Below are positions 7,244 through 14,043 of a stretch of 18,888 bases of DNA, piece by piece. The notes below the pieces were generated by a model. That model saw only the letters and a program-made list of their open reading frames with translations, searched no databases and had not been told where the DNA came from. The translations under genes and the position numbers were made by a program. The number at the start of each line of letters is the position of its first letter. The stretch's first letter is position 1. This DNA comes from Nitriliruptoraceae bacterium (GTDB lineage Bacteria > Actinomycetota > Nitriliruptoria > Nitriliruptorales > Nitriliruptoraceae): contig SKJO01000049.1 of the NCBI GenBank assembly GCA_007121975.1, positions 1-18,888 of the forward strand. The letters run 5' to 3'.

Positions 7244-7899
7244 GCGCACCACGCCGCCTCGTGCAGACCGCGCCGGTTCCCGCCTGGGCCCTGCGTGCCT
7301 ACGACGACCTGCATGAGCGAGCCGTCAACTTCGAGCCGCTCGGATGGGAGCAGGCGGCCGCCGATCCGGCCTGGCAGGTCGACCGGCGGCAGGTCGACCT
7401 GCCGTCGGAGGCTCCGGGCCCACCGCAGTCCCGAGGTCCGTTCGAGGTCGCTCGTCGCCTGCTCGTCAGCTACGAGGTGGCCGATCCTGCGCTGGTGCGG
7501 GCGGTCTACGACGAGCAGGCCCCGCTCGACGGGCGCGATCTGCTGCTCGTCGGTCGCTTCTTCGGGTTGCGCTTCCCGATGGGGGTGCGCATCGGCGGGG
7601 TCGTTGACGGCTGCGACGAGGTGGACGGGAGGTCGGTGCATCGGTTCGCCTGGCACTACCGCACCCTGGACGGACACCTCGAGCGGGGGCAGATGGACTA
7701 CGAGGTGGTGAAGTTCCTCGACGATGGGCACGTGGAGTTCCGCATCGCCGCCTACTCGCAGCGCGCAGCGAACCCGAACCCGATCGTGCGGGCCGGTCTC
7801 GCGCTGTTCGGGCGCCCCACCCAGCTGCGCTTCTACGCCCGGGCCTTGCAGCGGATGCAGACCCTGACCGCCGCCGAGCTCACCGAGTCGACCGCCTGA
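7240..7899 (+). CDS. DUF1990-family protein (second of a tandem pair)
   Basis: 219 residues from GTG 7240, which overlaps the preceding stop as GTGA; there is no strong ribosome binding site, so translational coupling is likely. The DUF1990 pattern is clearer here than in its neighbour: H-R-F-A-W-H-Y-R-T-L-D-G-H-L-E-R-G-Q-M-D-Y-E-V (134-156), then E-F-R-I-A-A-Y-S-Q-R-A-A-N-P-N-P (166-181), and a final helix with R-P-T-Q-L-R-F-Y-A-R-A-L-Q-R-M. The shared G-H-L-E-x-G core and the terminal arginine-rich helix suggest the two genes arose by duplication and then diverged strongly. No catalytic residues are known for this family. It is followed after 10 bases by the MFS transporter gene. Confidence 0.78.
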   Translation: MSAPRRLVQTAPVPAWALRAYDDLHERAVNFEPLGWEQAAADPAWQVDRRQVDLPSEAPGPPQSRGPFEVARRLLVSYEVADPALVRAVYDEQAPLDGRDLLLVGRFFGLRFPMGVRIGGVVDGCDEVDGRSVHRFAWHYRTLDGHLERGQMDYEVVKFLDDGHVEFRIAAYSQRAANPNPIVRAGLALFGRPTQLRFYARALQRMQTLTAAELTESTA

Positions 7900-7909
7900 A
7901 AGGGCGCGC

Positions 7910-9073
7910 GTGCGCATCAGCCGGACCTCACGGGTGGGCGGCGCGGGTCTGCTGGCGCTGGTGGCCACCTACGGCATCGGCCGCTTGGCCTACGGGTTGT
8001 TCGTGCCGGGCTTCCGGGAGGAGTTCGGCCTGTCTGTGGAGGAACTGGGCTTCATCGCCAGCGCAGCACAGACCGGCTACCTCGTGGCCATCGTGGTCAC
8101 GGGCGTTGTGACGGCTCGGTTCGGCCCGCGCGCACCGGTGGTTGGTGGATGTCTGCTGGTGGCGATCGGCGCAGCAATCACGGCGCTGGCCCCAGGTCCC
8201 CTGCTGCTGGCCGTCGGGGTGGCCGCTGCTGGCACCAGCGCCGGTGGGACCTGGGCGCCGTTCTCCGATGCGGTCGCCGGCCAGGTCCCATCAGCGGGCA
8301 GGCGGCGCGCCCTCGCCCTGGTCAACGCCGGCTCTCCGGCCGGGCTGCTGGTCGCCAGCGCGCTCCTGCTGGTGGCTGGTGAGCGCTGGAGAGCCGTGTG
8401 GTGGGCGTTCGCGGCGCTCGGGTTGGTGGCGGCCGCGGCGTCCTTCAGGACGCTGGCACCCGGCGGGGTGGGTCGGGACCACGGCCGCGAGTGGCCCGGC
8501 GTGGCGTGGTTCGTCACGCCACCCGCCGTTCGGCTGTACGTCGTGGCTCTGGGGATATCGGTCACCTCCGGCGCGTACTTCGCGTACGCACCGGACACCG
8601 TGCAGGAGGCCGGTCTGGCCAGCTGGGTCGGTCCGGCGATGTGGGCGAGCCTCGGGGCGGCCGGTGCGGCCGTGGGCGGCTTCGGGGGCGGGATCGCCGA
8701 CCGGTTCGGCCTGCGCGGACCCCTGGCGGTGATGCTGGTACTGGTCGGCGGATCCACGCTGGCGCTGCTGGCGGTGCCGGGTGGGGTGCTCGCCGCCCTC
8801 GGGTCGGCCGCCCTGTTCGGGGTGGGCTTCACCACCGGGTTCGCCCTCGTCGTGATCTGGAGCCAACAGGTCTTCCACGATCGGCCGACCACCGGCTTCA
8901 CCGTTGCGCTGGTGTTCATCGCCGCCGGGTTCGTCGTCGGACCGAGTCTGTTCGGCGTGCTGGCCACCTCCACCGGTCGCTGCGTGGCCCTGCTCGTCTC
9001 GGCCACCCCTGCCTTGCTGGCGGCGCTGGTACCCGCGGCGCGCAGCCCCCTCGAACGGCGTGAGCGCCGGTAG
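7910..9073 (+). CDS. MFS transporter, YbfB/YjiJ-like
   Basis: Inner-membrane major facilitator superfamily protein of 387 residues, with 11-12 hydrophobic segments and the duplicated 6+6 layout. It starts at GTG 7910 with GAAAGGGCG just upstream, 10 bases after the DUF1990 stop, so it is in the same operon. The opening G-I-G-R-L-A-Y-G-L-F-V-P and G-F-I-A-S-A-A-Q-T-G-Y-L resemble the YbfB/YjiJ subgroup. The loop 2-3 motif is degenerate (V-T-A-R-F-G-P-R), and its second-half counterpart is G-G-I-A-D-R-F-G-L-R-G. A G-T-W-A-P-F-S-D-A segment lies in the fourth helix region. The substrate is unknown. The tight linkage to two DUF1990 proteins suggests they act on, or bind, the same compound. Confidence 0.88.
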   Translation: MRISRTSRVGGAGLLALVATYGIGRLAYGLFVPGFREEFGLSVEELGFIASAAQTGYLVAIVVTGVVTARFGPRAPVVGGCLLVAIGAAITALAPGPLLLAVGVAAAGTSAGGTWAPFSDAVAGQVPSAGRRRALALVNAGSPAGLLVASALLLVAGERWRAVWWAFAALGLVAAAASFRTLAPGGVGRDHGREWPGVAWFVTPPAVRLYVVALGISVTSGAYFAYAPDTVQEAGLASWVGPAMWASLGAAGAAVGGFGGGIADRFGLRGPLAVMLVLVGGSTLALLAVPGGVLAALGSAALFGVGFTTGFALVVIWSQQVFHDRPTTGFTVALVFIAAGFVVGPSLFGVLATSTGRCVALLVSATPALLAALVPAARSPLERRERR

Positions 9074-9095
9074 CTACGAGGTCTGCCTTTGGGCT

Positions 9096-9111
9096 CCCGC
9101 GTACCTGCGGG
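9096..9111. terminator. Small GC hairpin after the DUF1990-MFS operon
   Basis: CCCGC, a 6-base loop GTACCT, and GCGGG form a 5-bp stem between the MFS gene (stop at 9073) and the DUF4234 gene. There is no U-tract after it, so it would be at most a weak or Rho-assisted stop. A CATACT hexamer just downstream (9117-9122) looks like a -10 box for the DUF4234 gene but has no well-spaced -35 element. Confidence 0.25.
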
Positions 9112-9207
9112 TCTGCCATACTGTCGCGGCCAATCGGTTGACCGACCAAATAGACGGCCGATCCGGCACCGGGGACGGTACGCCGGTCAACGACAGGAGA
9201 GGCTCGC

Positions 9208-9696
9208 ATGGCGACCAGCCACACGCTCGACAACGGCGCCACCGTCAAGGTGCGTCACCCGCTGGCTCCGTTGGGATTGGGGATCCTGACGCTGGGCATC
9301 TACTCCCTGTACTGGTACTACACGATCAACGATGAGCTGCGGTCACAGGGTGAGGAGGTCAACCCGGTGATCTCGCTCCTCGCCGTGACGCTCGGTGCCC
9401 TGCTGCTCGTGCCACCGATCGTGTCGATGTACAACACCGCCTCCCGCATCCAGCGTGTGCAGCAGCGGGTCGGCGTCACCGACCTGATCAACCCCGTCCT
9501 GGCCCTCGTGCTGCTGGTGATCCCGCTGGCCAACATCTTCCAGACGGCCTACCTGCAACTCGGACTCAACGCGGCCTGGCAGCGGGCGGCATCGGGTGCA
9601 GGGACCGTCTCCGACACGGCACCGCTGCCGGCCTCACCGCTGCCGGCGGCACCGCTGCCGGCCGCACCGCTGCCGGCCGCACCCGCCGACGACTGA
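9208..9696 (+). CDS. DUF4234 membrane protein with Pro-Leu-Pro-Ala-Ala repeat tail
   Basis: 162 residues, with ATG 9208 behind a strong AGGAGAGG ribosome binding site at 9195-9202. The short N-terminus is followed by hydrophobic helices at about 19-39, 53-75 and 94-113. The order of motifs (P-L-G-L-G-I-L-T-L-G-I-Y-S-L-Y-W-Y-Y near the start, and F-Q-T-A-Y-L-Q-L-G-L-N-A-A-W after the last helix) fits the DUF4234 membrane family, whose function is unknown. The last 25 residues are a low-complexity tail of four P-L-P-A-(A/S) units, probably a flexible extension. It appears to be a single-gene unit with its own leader. Confidence 0.8.
   Translation: MATSHTLDNGATVKVRHPLAPLGLGILTLGIYSLYWYYTINDELRSQGEEVNPVISLLAVTLGALLLVPPIVSMYNTASRIQRVQQRVGVTDLINPVLALVLLVIPLANIFQTAYLQLGLNAAWQRAASGAGTVSDTAPLPASPLPAAPLPAAPLPAAPADD
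9619..9678 (+). repeat. 15-bp tandem repeat, four copies, inside the DUF4234 gene
   Basis: Four head-to-tail 15-base units built on GCACCGCTGCCGGCC at 9619-9633, 9634-9648, 9649-9663 and 9664-9678, differing at a few positions. Each encodes a Pro-Leu-Pro-Ala-(Ala/Ser) pentapeptide in frame. A multiple-of-three unit allows copy number to change by slippage without frameshift. Confidence 0.85.
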
Positions 9697-10026
9697 CGGC
9701 CGGCTCGGCCCTCTCGAGGACGGCCCACACCCCCGACCGATGCCCTGCTCACCGATGTGGCGTACCCACCCGGACTGCCGTGACCGGTTGCGTACGCCAC
9801 GTCCCGAACGGTGCCCCGAACGACCGGAAGGCCGCACGAAGGACGATCGCGCCGGGAGACCGCGCCCGAGCATGGCTGCGAGCGGCGGCGATCGGCCTGC
9901 CTCGGGTCACTCCTCGCGCCGCGGCTCCCCGCGCCCCCTACCCTGGAAGTCGGTGGTCCGGCGCTGCCGGTCGGCCAGGGCGGCAGCGCGTCGGTGTCGA
10001 GGCAGCGAGGAAGATGATGGCTCGGA
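9697..10026. other. 330-bp non-coding region before the histidine kinase
   Basis: Open frames on both strands here give Arg/Pro/Ala-rich translations without family resemblance, so I call no gene. The region holds the inverted repeat described at 9757-9800 and presumably the histidine kinase promoter. A TACCCT hexamer follows a C-run near 9945, but no matching -35 element was found. A GAGGAAG at about 10007-10013 lies 13 bases from the chosen kinase start. Confidence 0.45.
9757..9800. promoter_or_regulatory. Perfect 9-bp inverted repeat between DUF4234 and histidine kinase genes
   Basis: GTGGCGTAC at 9757-9765 is matched by GTACGCCAC at 9792-9800, with 26 bases between the arms. As RNA it would form a 9-bp stem with a large loop; as DNA it could be a spaced operator. 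There is no U-run to make it a classic terminator. It lies 60 bases after the DUF4234 stop and 226 bases before the kinase start. Confidence 0.4.
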
Positions 10027-11520
10027 GTGGATGATCGCGACGGGTTGGACGAGCTGTCGGCGCTGCGGTTGCTGGTGTCCAACAGCACCGACCTGCTGTG
10101 CCGGCATGCGCCGGATGGCACCTACGTGTACGTGTCGCCCGGGAGTCGAGCGCTCCTGGGCTACGAGCCGGATGAACTGCTGGGACGCTCGCCCTACGCC
10201 CTGTTCCATCCGGAGGACCTCCCAGCCATAGCTGCCAGCCACGGTCACGTGCTCGAAGCTGCGGACCTCAGCACGGTCGAGTACCGGATCCGTCACAAGG
10301 ACGGACACTGGTGCTGGTTCGAGACCATCTCCCGCACCGTGCGTGACCCCGCGACCGGCGAGGTCCGGGAGATCCACACCAGCTCGCGGGACGTCAGCTT
10401 GCGCAAGCAGGCCGACGCAGAGTCGCGCGAGTCCGAGCAACGGTTCCGTCGCGCGATGGCCAACGCCCCGATCGGCATGGCGCTGATCGGCCTGGATGGC
10501 TCGTGGTTGGAGGTCAACGACCGGCTGTGCCAGATCCTGGGACGTACCGCGCCCGGGCTGCGCCAGCTGACGTTCCAGGACCTGACGCATCCGGATGACC
10601 TGGACTCGGACCTGGCCCTGATGCAGCAGCTCTTCATCGGCGAGATCGACCACTACGCCCTGGAGAAGCGCTACTTCCACGCCGACGGACACATCGTGTG
10701 GTGCCTGCTCAGCGCGTCGTTCGTCCGCGACGACGAGGGCGGCCCCCGGTACGGCATCGCGCAGATCCAGGACATCACCGAGCGCAAGCTCCGAGAAGAC
10801 GAACTGCACCGCGCCAACGCGCAGCTCGCGGCCAGCAACGCCGAGTTGGAGCGCTTCGCCTCGGTGGCCTCCCATGACCTACGCAGCCCCCTGGTCACGG
10901 TACGAGGGTTGCTCGACCTGGTGCTGGCCCGCCACCGCGGCCAGCTCCCCAGCGACGTCGAGGCCTGGATCGAACGGGCCCATCAGAACACCGACCGGCT
11001 GTTCGAGACCGTCGACGCGCTGCTGCAACTGGCTCGGGTCAGCCACCAGCCGCTGTCCACCACGACCGTCGATCTCAACGCCGTCGTCAACGACGTGCTC
11101 GACGACCTCGGCCCGCAGGTGGAGGCCGCCGACGCCCACCTCGAGGTGGATCCACTCCCGACCGTGGAGGCGGACCGTGCCCAACTGCGACTCGTGTTCC
11201 AGAACCTGCTCGCCAACGCGCTGAGCTTCCGCCACCCCGACCGCCGGTTGACGATCGCGGTCGTTGCCACGGGGCACGACGCGACCTGGGAACTGCAGGT
11301 GCAGGACAACGGGGTCGGTTTCGACCCCGAGGACGCCGAGGTGATGTTCGAACCCTTCCGGCGATCCAGCGCCGGAGAGCGCGTCGGGGGTTCCGGGATC
11401 GGCCTGGCCACCTGCCGGCGCATTCTCGAACGCCACGGTGGCAGCATCCGCGCCGAGGCACTCGATCCGGGTGCACGCGTCAGCTTCACGCTACCCAAGG
11501 AGCACCGGCACCGCGCCTGA
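10027..11520 (+). CDS. Soluble PAS-PAS histidine kinase (orphan)
   Basis: 497 residues with no signal peptide or membrane segment, so probably a cytoplasmic sensor. PAS 1 spans about 10-127 (V-S-P-G-S-R-A-L-L-G-Y, H-P-E-D, Y-R-I-R-H-K-D-G-H-W-C-W-F-E-T). PAS 2 spans about 135-256 and also has an H-P-D-D and an I-T-E-R-K end. A short coiled linker leads to the dimerisation domain with H-box S-H-D-L-R-S-P-L (phospho-acceptor His283). The ATPase domain has N-box F-Q-N-L-L-A-N-A-L (391-399), G1 box D-N-G-V-G-F (427-432), an F-box F-E-P-F-R-R, and G2 box G-S-G-I-G-L-A (455-461). It is most like the phytochrome-type light/redox kinase group. GTG 10027 is the only in-frame start near the PAS domain. 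No response regulator is adjacent. The ligand cannot be read from the sequence. Confidence 0.9.
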   Translation: MDDRDGLDELSALRLLVSNSTDLLCRHAPDGTYVYVSPGSRALLGYEPDELLGRSPYALFHPEDLPAIAASHGHVLEAADLSTVEYRIRHKDGHWCWFETISRTVRDPATGEVREIHTSSRDVSLRKQADAESRESEQRFRRAMANAPIGMALIGLDGSWLEVNDRLCQILGRTAPGLRQLTFQDLTHPDDLDSDLALMQQLFIGEIDHYALEKRYFHADGHIVWCLLSASFVRDDEGGPRYGIAQIQDITERKLREDELHRANAQLAASNAELERFASVASHDLRSPLVTVRGLLDLVLARHRGQLPSDVEAWIERAHQNTDRLFETVDALLQLARVSHQPLSTTTVDLNAVVNDVLDDLGPQVEAADAHLEVDPLPTVEADRAQLRLVFQNLLANALSFRHPDRRLTIAVVATGHDATWELQVQDNGVGFDPEDAEVMFEPFRRSSAGERVGGSGIGLATCRRILERHGGSIRAEALDPGARVSFTLPKEHRHRA

Positions 11521-11549
11521 ACGCCGTGACTCATCGTCGGAGGTGATCG

Positions 11550-11567
11550 CCGGCCCCCGCAGGCCGG
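11550..11567. terminator. GC-rich hairpin after the histidine kinase
   Basis: CCGGCC, a 6-base loop CCCGCA, and GGCCGG form a perfect 6-bp stem in the 76-base gap between the histidine kinase stop and the small membrane protein gene. There is no downstream U-tract, so a Rho-dependent or attenuator-like role is as likely as intrinsic termination. Confidence 0.3.
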
Positions 11568-11596
11568 AGCCCCCGCCACACCGATCGGAGACCACC

Positions 11597-11779
11597 ATGA
11601 GCGACAGCACCGCCGGCGTCGCGGGGGGCGGCGCCGTCTACGGCCTTGGCATCCTCGGTGCCTGGGTGTGGTTCTTCCAACAGGCGGAGACGCTCTGGGG
11701 CTATCTCTTCGCGATCGTGCAGGGCATCCTGTGGCCGGCGTTCCTGGTCTACGAAGCCTTCCGGGCTCTGGCCGGATGA
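11597..11779 (+). CDS. Small membrane protein, 60 residues, unknown function
   Basis: Starts at ATG 11597 with GGAG 6 bases upstream; the longer frame starting at 11438 lies inside the histidine kinase gene and is rejected. A short Ser/Thr/Gly-rich N-terminus is followed by two hydrophobic stretches: V-Y-G-L-G-I-L-G-A-W-V-W-F (about 14-26) and L-F-A-I-V-Q-G-I-L-W-P-A-F-L-V-Y (about 37-52). The second matches a common small actinobacterial membrane protein that ends W-P-A-F-L-V-Y-E. Probably an inner-membrane hairpin or tail-anchored microprotein; no role is known. It lies 76 bases after the kinase and could be cotranscribed with it. Confidence 0.72.
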   Translation: MSDSTAGVAGGGAVYGLGILGAWVWFFQQAETLWGYLFAIVQGILWPAFLVYEAFRALAG

Positions 11780-11939
11780 CGAGCCGCCGACCAGCGTCAG
11801 GCGCTGCTGGCGCTGAAGGCGCCGCTCAGGTGTCGTGGCCCGCGGCTGGGCAACCACCTGCGGGGGTCGAACCTCGCGCCGGCGCAAGTTGCGCGCGCCG
11901 TCCTCGACCCGAACCAACGGCCAGGACCCCGCGAGAGCC

Positions 11940-12316
11940 ATGATGGATCCCTACGAGCTGCTGCTCGACCTGTTCCCCGAGCAGCGCTACGCCTCGTTGC
12001 GCGAGGTTCTCCCATCGAGCGCCGACTGATGGACGGTTTCTGGGCAGCGGGCAGCTACGTCGGGATCCACCAGACCGTGCGCTACGACGAGGTGCGCGTG
12101 GTGTCGGACCGCGACGTGATCGTGGAACCTGACCCCATCCGTACCGTCCACGACTGGCTCGCCCACTTCACGCTCGAGCAGGCACGCGACGAGCGGGAGC
12201 GCGCCGGGTTCGAGGTGCTCGAGGTCCACGGGGACCTGACCGGCGCCCCCTACGAACCCGCCTCGTCCGCGTTCGCCCTGGTCGCCACCCCGGTCCGCCC
12301 CAGGATCGGACCGTGA
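11940..12316 (+). pseudogene. Probable internally deleted SAM-dependent methyltransferase remnant
   Basis: Two short frames abut through TGATG at 12027-12031. The first (ATG 11940, GCGAGAG upstream, 29 residues: M-M-D-P-Y-E-L-L-L-D-L-F-P-E-Q) resembles the extreme start of class I methyltransferases. The second (12029-12316, 95 residues) resembles the C-terminal substrate-side part of such enzymes: D-G-F-W-A-A-G-S-Y-V-G, V-R-Y-D-E-V-R-V-V-S-D-R-D-V-I-V, W-L-A-H-F-T-L-E-Q, A-G-F-E-V-L-E-V-H-G-D-L-T-G-A-P-Y. The Rossmann core with the SAM-binding G-x-G is absent, so an internal deletion is inferred. The second frame is still open and its stop overlaps the xylB start (GTGA), so it may be translated. 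The alternative is two real short proteins. Confidence 0.45.
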
Positions 12317-13761
12317 CCGATGTCGCGCTCGGCATCGACCTCGGCACCGGCTCGACCAAGGCCGCCCTGCTCGACGCCGATGGCCACCTGCTGGCCGTCA
12401 CCCGGGCGCCGCACGAGATCCGCGCCCCGGACGTGACCACCGCGGAGTCCGATCCCGCCGCCTGGATCGTCAGCGTGTGCCGTGCCGTGCGCGAACTGCT
12501 TGCGAGCGACACCAGTCGACGGGTCGTGACCGTCGGGCTGTCGGGGCAGATGCACGGCGTGGTCTGCACCACCGCCACCGGCCAGGCCACCTACCCGGCG
12601 GTGCTGTGGTCGGATCGTCGGGCAGCCCGCTGGATCGAGGATCACGTCGGGCGCTTGGAGCCCTCGCTGCTGACCGCGCTGATCAACCCCGTGACCGCCG
12701 GCATGGCGGGCCCGATCCTGGCGACCCTGCAGCAGCAGGAGGCCGACGCGTGGTCACGCGCACGCTGGTTCCTCCAACCGAAGGACTGGCTGCGGCTGTG
12801 GCTGACAGGAGTCGCGGCAACCGATCCGAGCGATGCGTCCGCGACCCTGCTGTGGGACGTCGGGCAGGATCACTGGAGCGAGGGTGCCGCCGAGGTGTTC
12901 GGCGTTCCGATCGACCGCCTGCCTCCGGTACGGCCGAGCGGCAGCACCGCCGGTGCGCTCACGTCCGCGGCCGCCGACGAGCTCGGCCTCCCCGGCGGGC
13001 TGCCGGTGGCCATCGGCGCGGCCGACACGGCGGCAGCCCTGCTCGGCGCGGGCATCGCGCCGGGAGCCACCCAGGTGACGGTCGGCACCGGTGGACAGAT
13101 CGCCCGCGTGCTTGCCACCCCGATGGCGGACCCCACTCGGCGCACGCACCTGTACCGGGCCGCAGAGCCCGACCGCTGGTACGCCATGGCGGCCGTCCAG
13201 AACGCCGGGATCGCCATCGACTGGGCCCACACGGTCCTGCTGGCCGGCCCGCAGGAGATCGAGGCCGCACTCGCGGCGCCGGCGGCGGATTCGTCGGTGG
13301 TGTTCCTGCCCTACCTCACCGGTGAGCGGACTCCCCATCTGGATGCGGGCCTCACCGGGCGGTGGGTCGGTCTCACCCCGTCGGTGACCCGGCTCGACCT
13401 GCTGCGCGCCGTCTACGAGGGCGTCGCCTACGCGCTGCGGGACGGTCTCGACGCCCTACGGGCCGCCGGTCACGACATCGAGCGAGCCGATCTGGCGGGC
13501 GGTGGAACCCGTGATCCTGCGTGGCAACGGCTGCTGACCGACGCGCTCGCGATCCCCCTGCGCGTGTGTGCGGTGACGGATGCCTCGGTGCGGGGAGCGG
13601 CGATCCTCGGCTGGCGTGCTCTCGGGCATCAGGTGGTCGACCCACCCGAGAGCGCTCCCACGCCCGAGCTTCGACCGCGTCCCGACGCGCACGACGGCCT
13701 GCGCCGCTTCCACCGGGCGGTGGTCGCAGCCACCTCGACGTCCTCGTCGACGCAGTCGTGA
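12313..13761 (+). CDS. xylB: Xylulokinase (FGGY family)
   Basis: Phosphorylates D-xylulose to D-xylulose 5-phosphate with ATP, feeding the pentose phosphate pathway; cytoplasmic, 482 residues, the usual length. Motifs are strong: G-I-D-L-G-T-G-S-T-K (7-16) for phosphate binding, L-S-G-Q-M-H-G (76-82) typical of xylulokinase, W-S-D-R-R (99-103), catalytic Asp238 in G-A-A-D-T-A, the nucleotide loop V-G-T-G-G-Q, and Y-L-T-G-E-R-T-P-H. These separate it from the FGGY kinase at 480. The start is GTG 12313, overlapping the preceding small frame as GTGA. No xylose isomerase (xylA), xylose transporter or regulator is visible within the window, so xylulose may come from another route such as xylitol or D-arabitol oxidation. 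About 280 non-coding bases follow it. Confidence 0.93.
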   Translation: MTDVALGIDLGTGSTKAALLDADGHLLAVTRAPHEIRAPDVTTAESDPAAWIVSVCRAVRELLASDTSRRVVTVGLSGQMHGVVCTTATGQATYPAVLWSDRRAARWIEDHVGRLEPSLLTALINPVTAGMAGPILATLQQQEADAWSRARWFLQPKDWLRLWLTGVAATDPSDASATLLWDVGQDHWSEGAAEVFGVPIDRLPPVRPSGSTAGALTSAAADELGLPGGLPVAIGAADTAAALLGAGIAPGATQVTVGTGGQIARVLATPMADPTRRTHLYRAAEPDRWYAMAAVQNAGIAIDWAHTVLLAGPQEIEAALAAPAADSSVVFLPYLTGERTPHLDAGLTGRWVGLTPSVTRLDLLRAVYEGVAYALRDGLDALRAAGHDIERADLAGGGTRDPAWQRLLTDALAIPLRVCAVTDASVRGAAILGWRALGHQVVDPPESAPTPELRPRPDAHDGLRRFHRAVVAATSTSSSTQS

Positions 13762-14043
13762 CCCGGGAGCACGGTGGTCCGCGCCCATCTGGCGGGGCTG
13801 CCGCCTCACGCGGGCAGGTTCCGATCCCGGAACGCAGCTGCCGAGCGCACGCACGGATGGCCACCCGGCCGGACGGGCAGCCCCCCGGCCAGTACGATGC
13901 CGGGGCGAGGGCGGCTCCTGGCCATCCCGCCTCCACCTGCCTCGCACCCCCACCGGTGTGCACCACCGGCACCGCCAGTAGCACCCGTGGGACCACCGAT
14001 CTGGAACGCCGCCGAGCCTCCGGTCCTGACCCGTGAGGTTCGT
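13762..14043. other. 282-bp intergenic region between xylB and the glycosyltransferase
   Basis: No convincing gene on either strand; open frames here are shadows with Pro/Arg-rich translations. A TACGAT hexamer near 13892-13897 resembles a -10 box without a recognisable -35. A hairpin, CCGGTG (13953-13958), loop TGCAC, CACCGG (13964-13969), lies about 75 bases before the glycosyltransferase start and would be in its leader. Confidence 0.4.

Noticed and set aside
9088..9122. Possible sigma-70-like promoter before the DUF4234 gene (TTGGGC and CATACT)
   Set aside because: The spacing of about 22 bases is too long for a standard promoter and both hexamers are poor matches.
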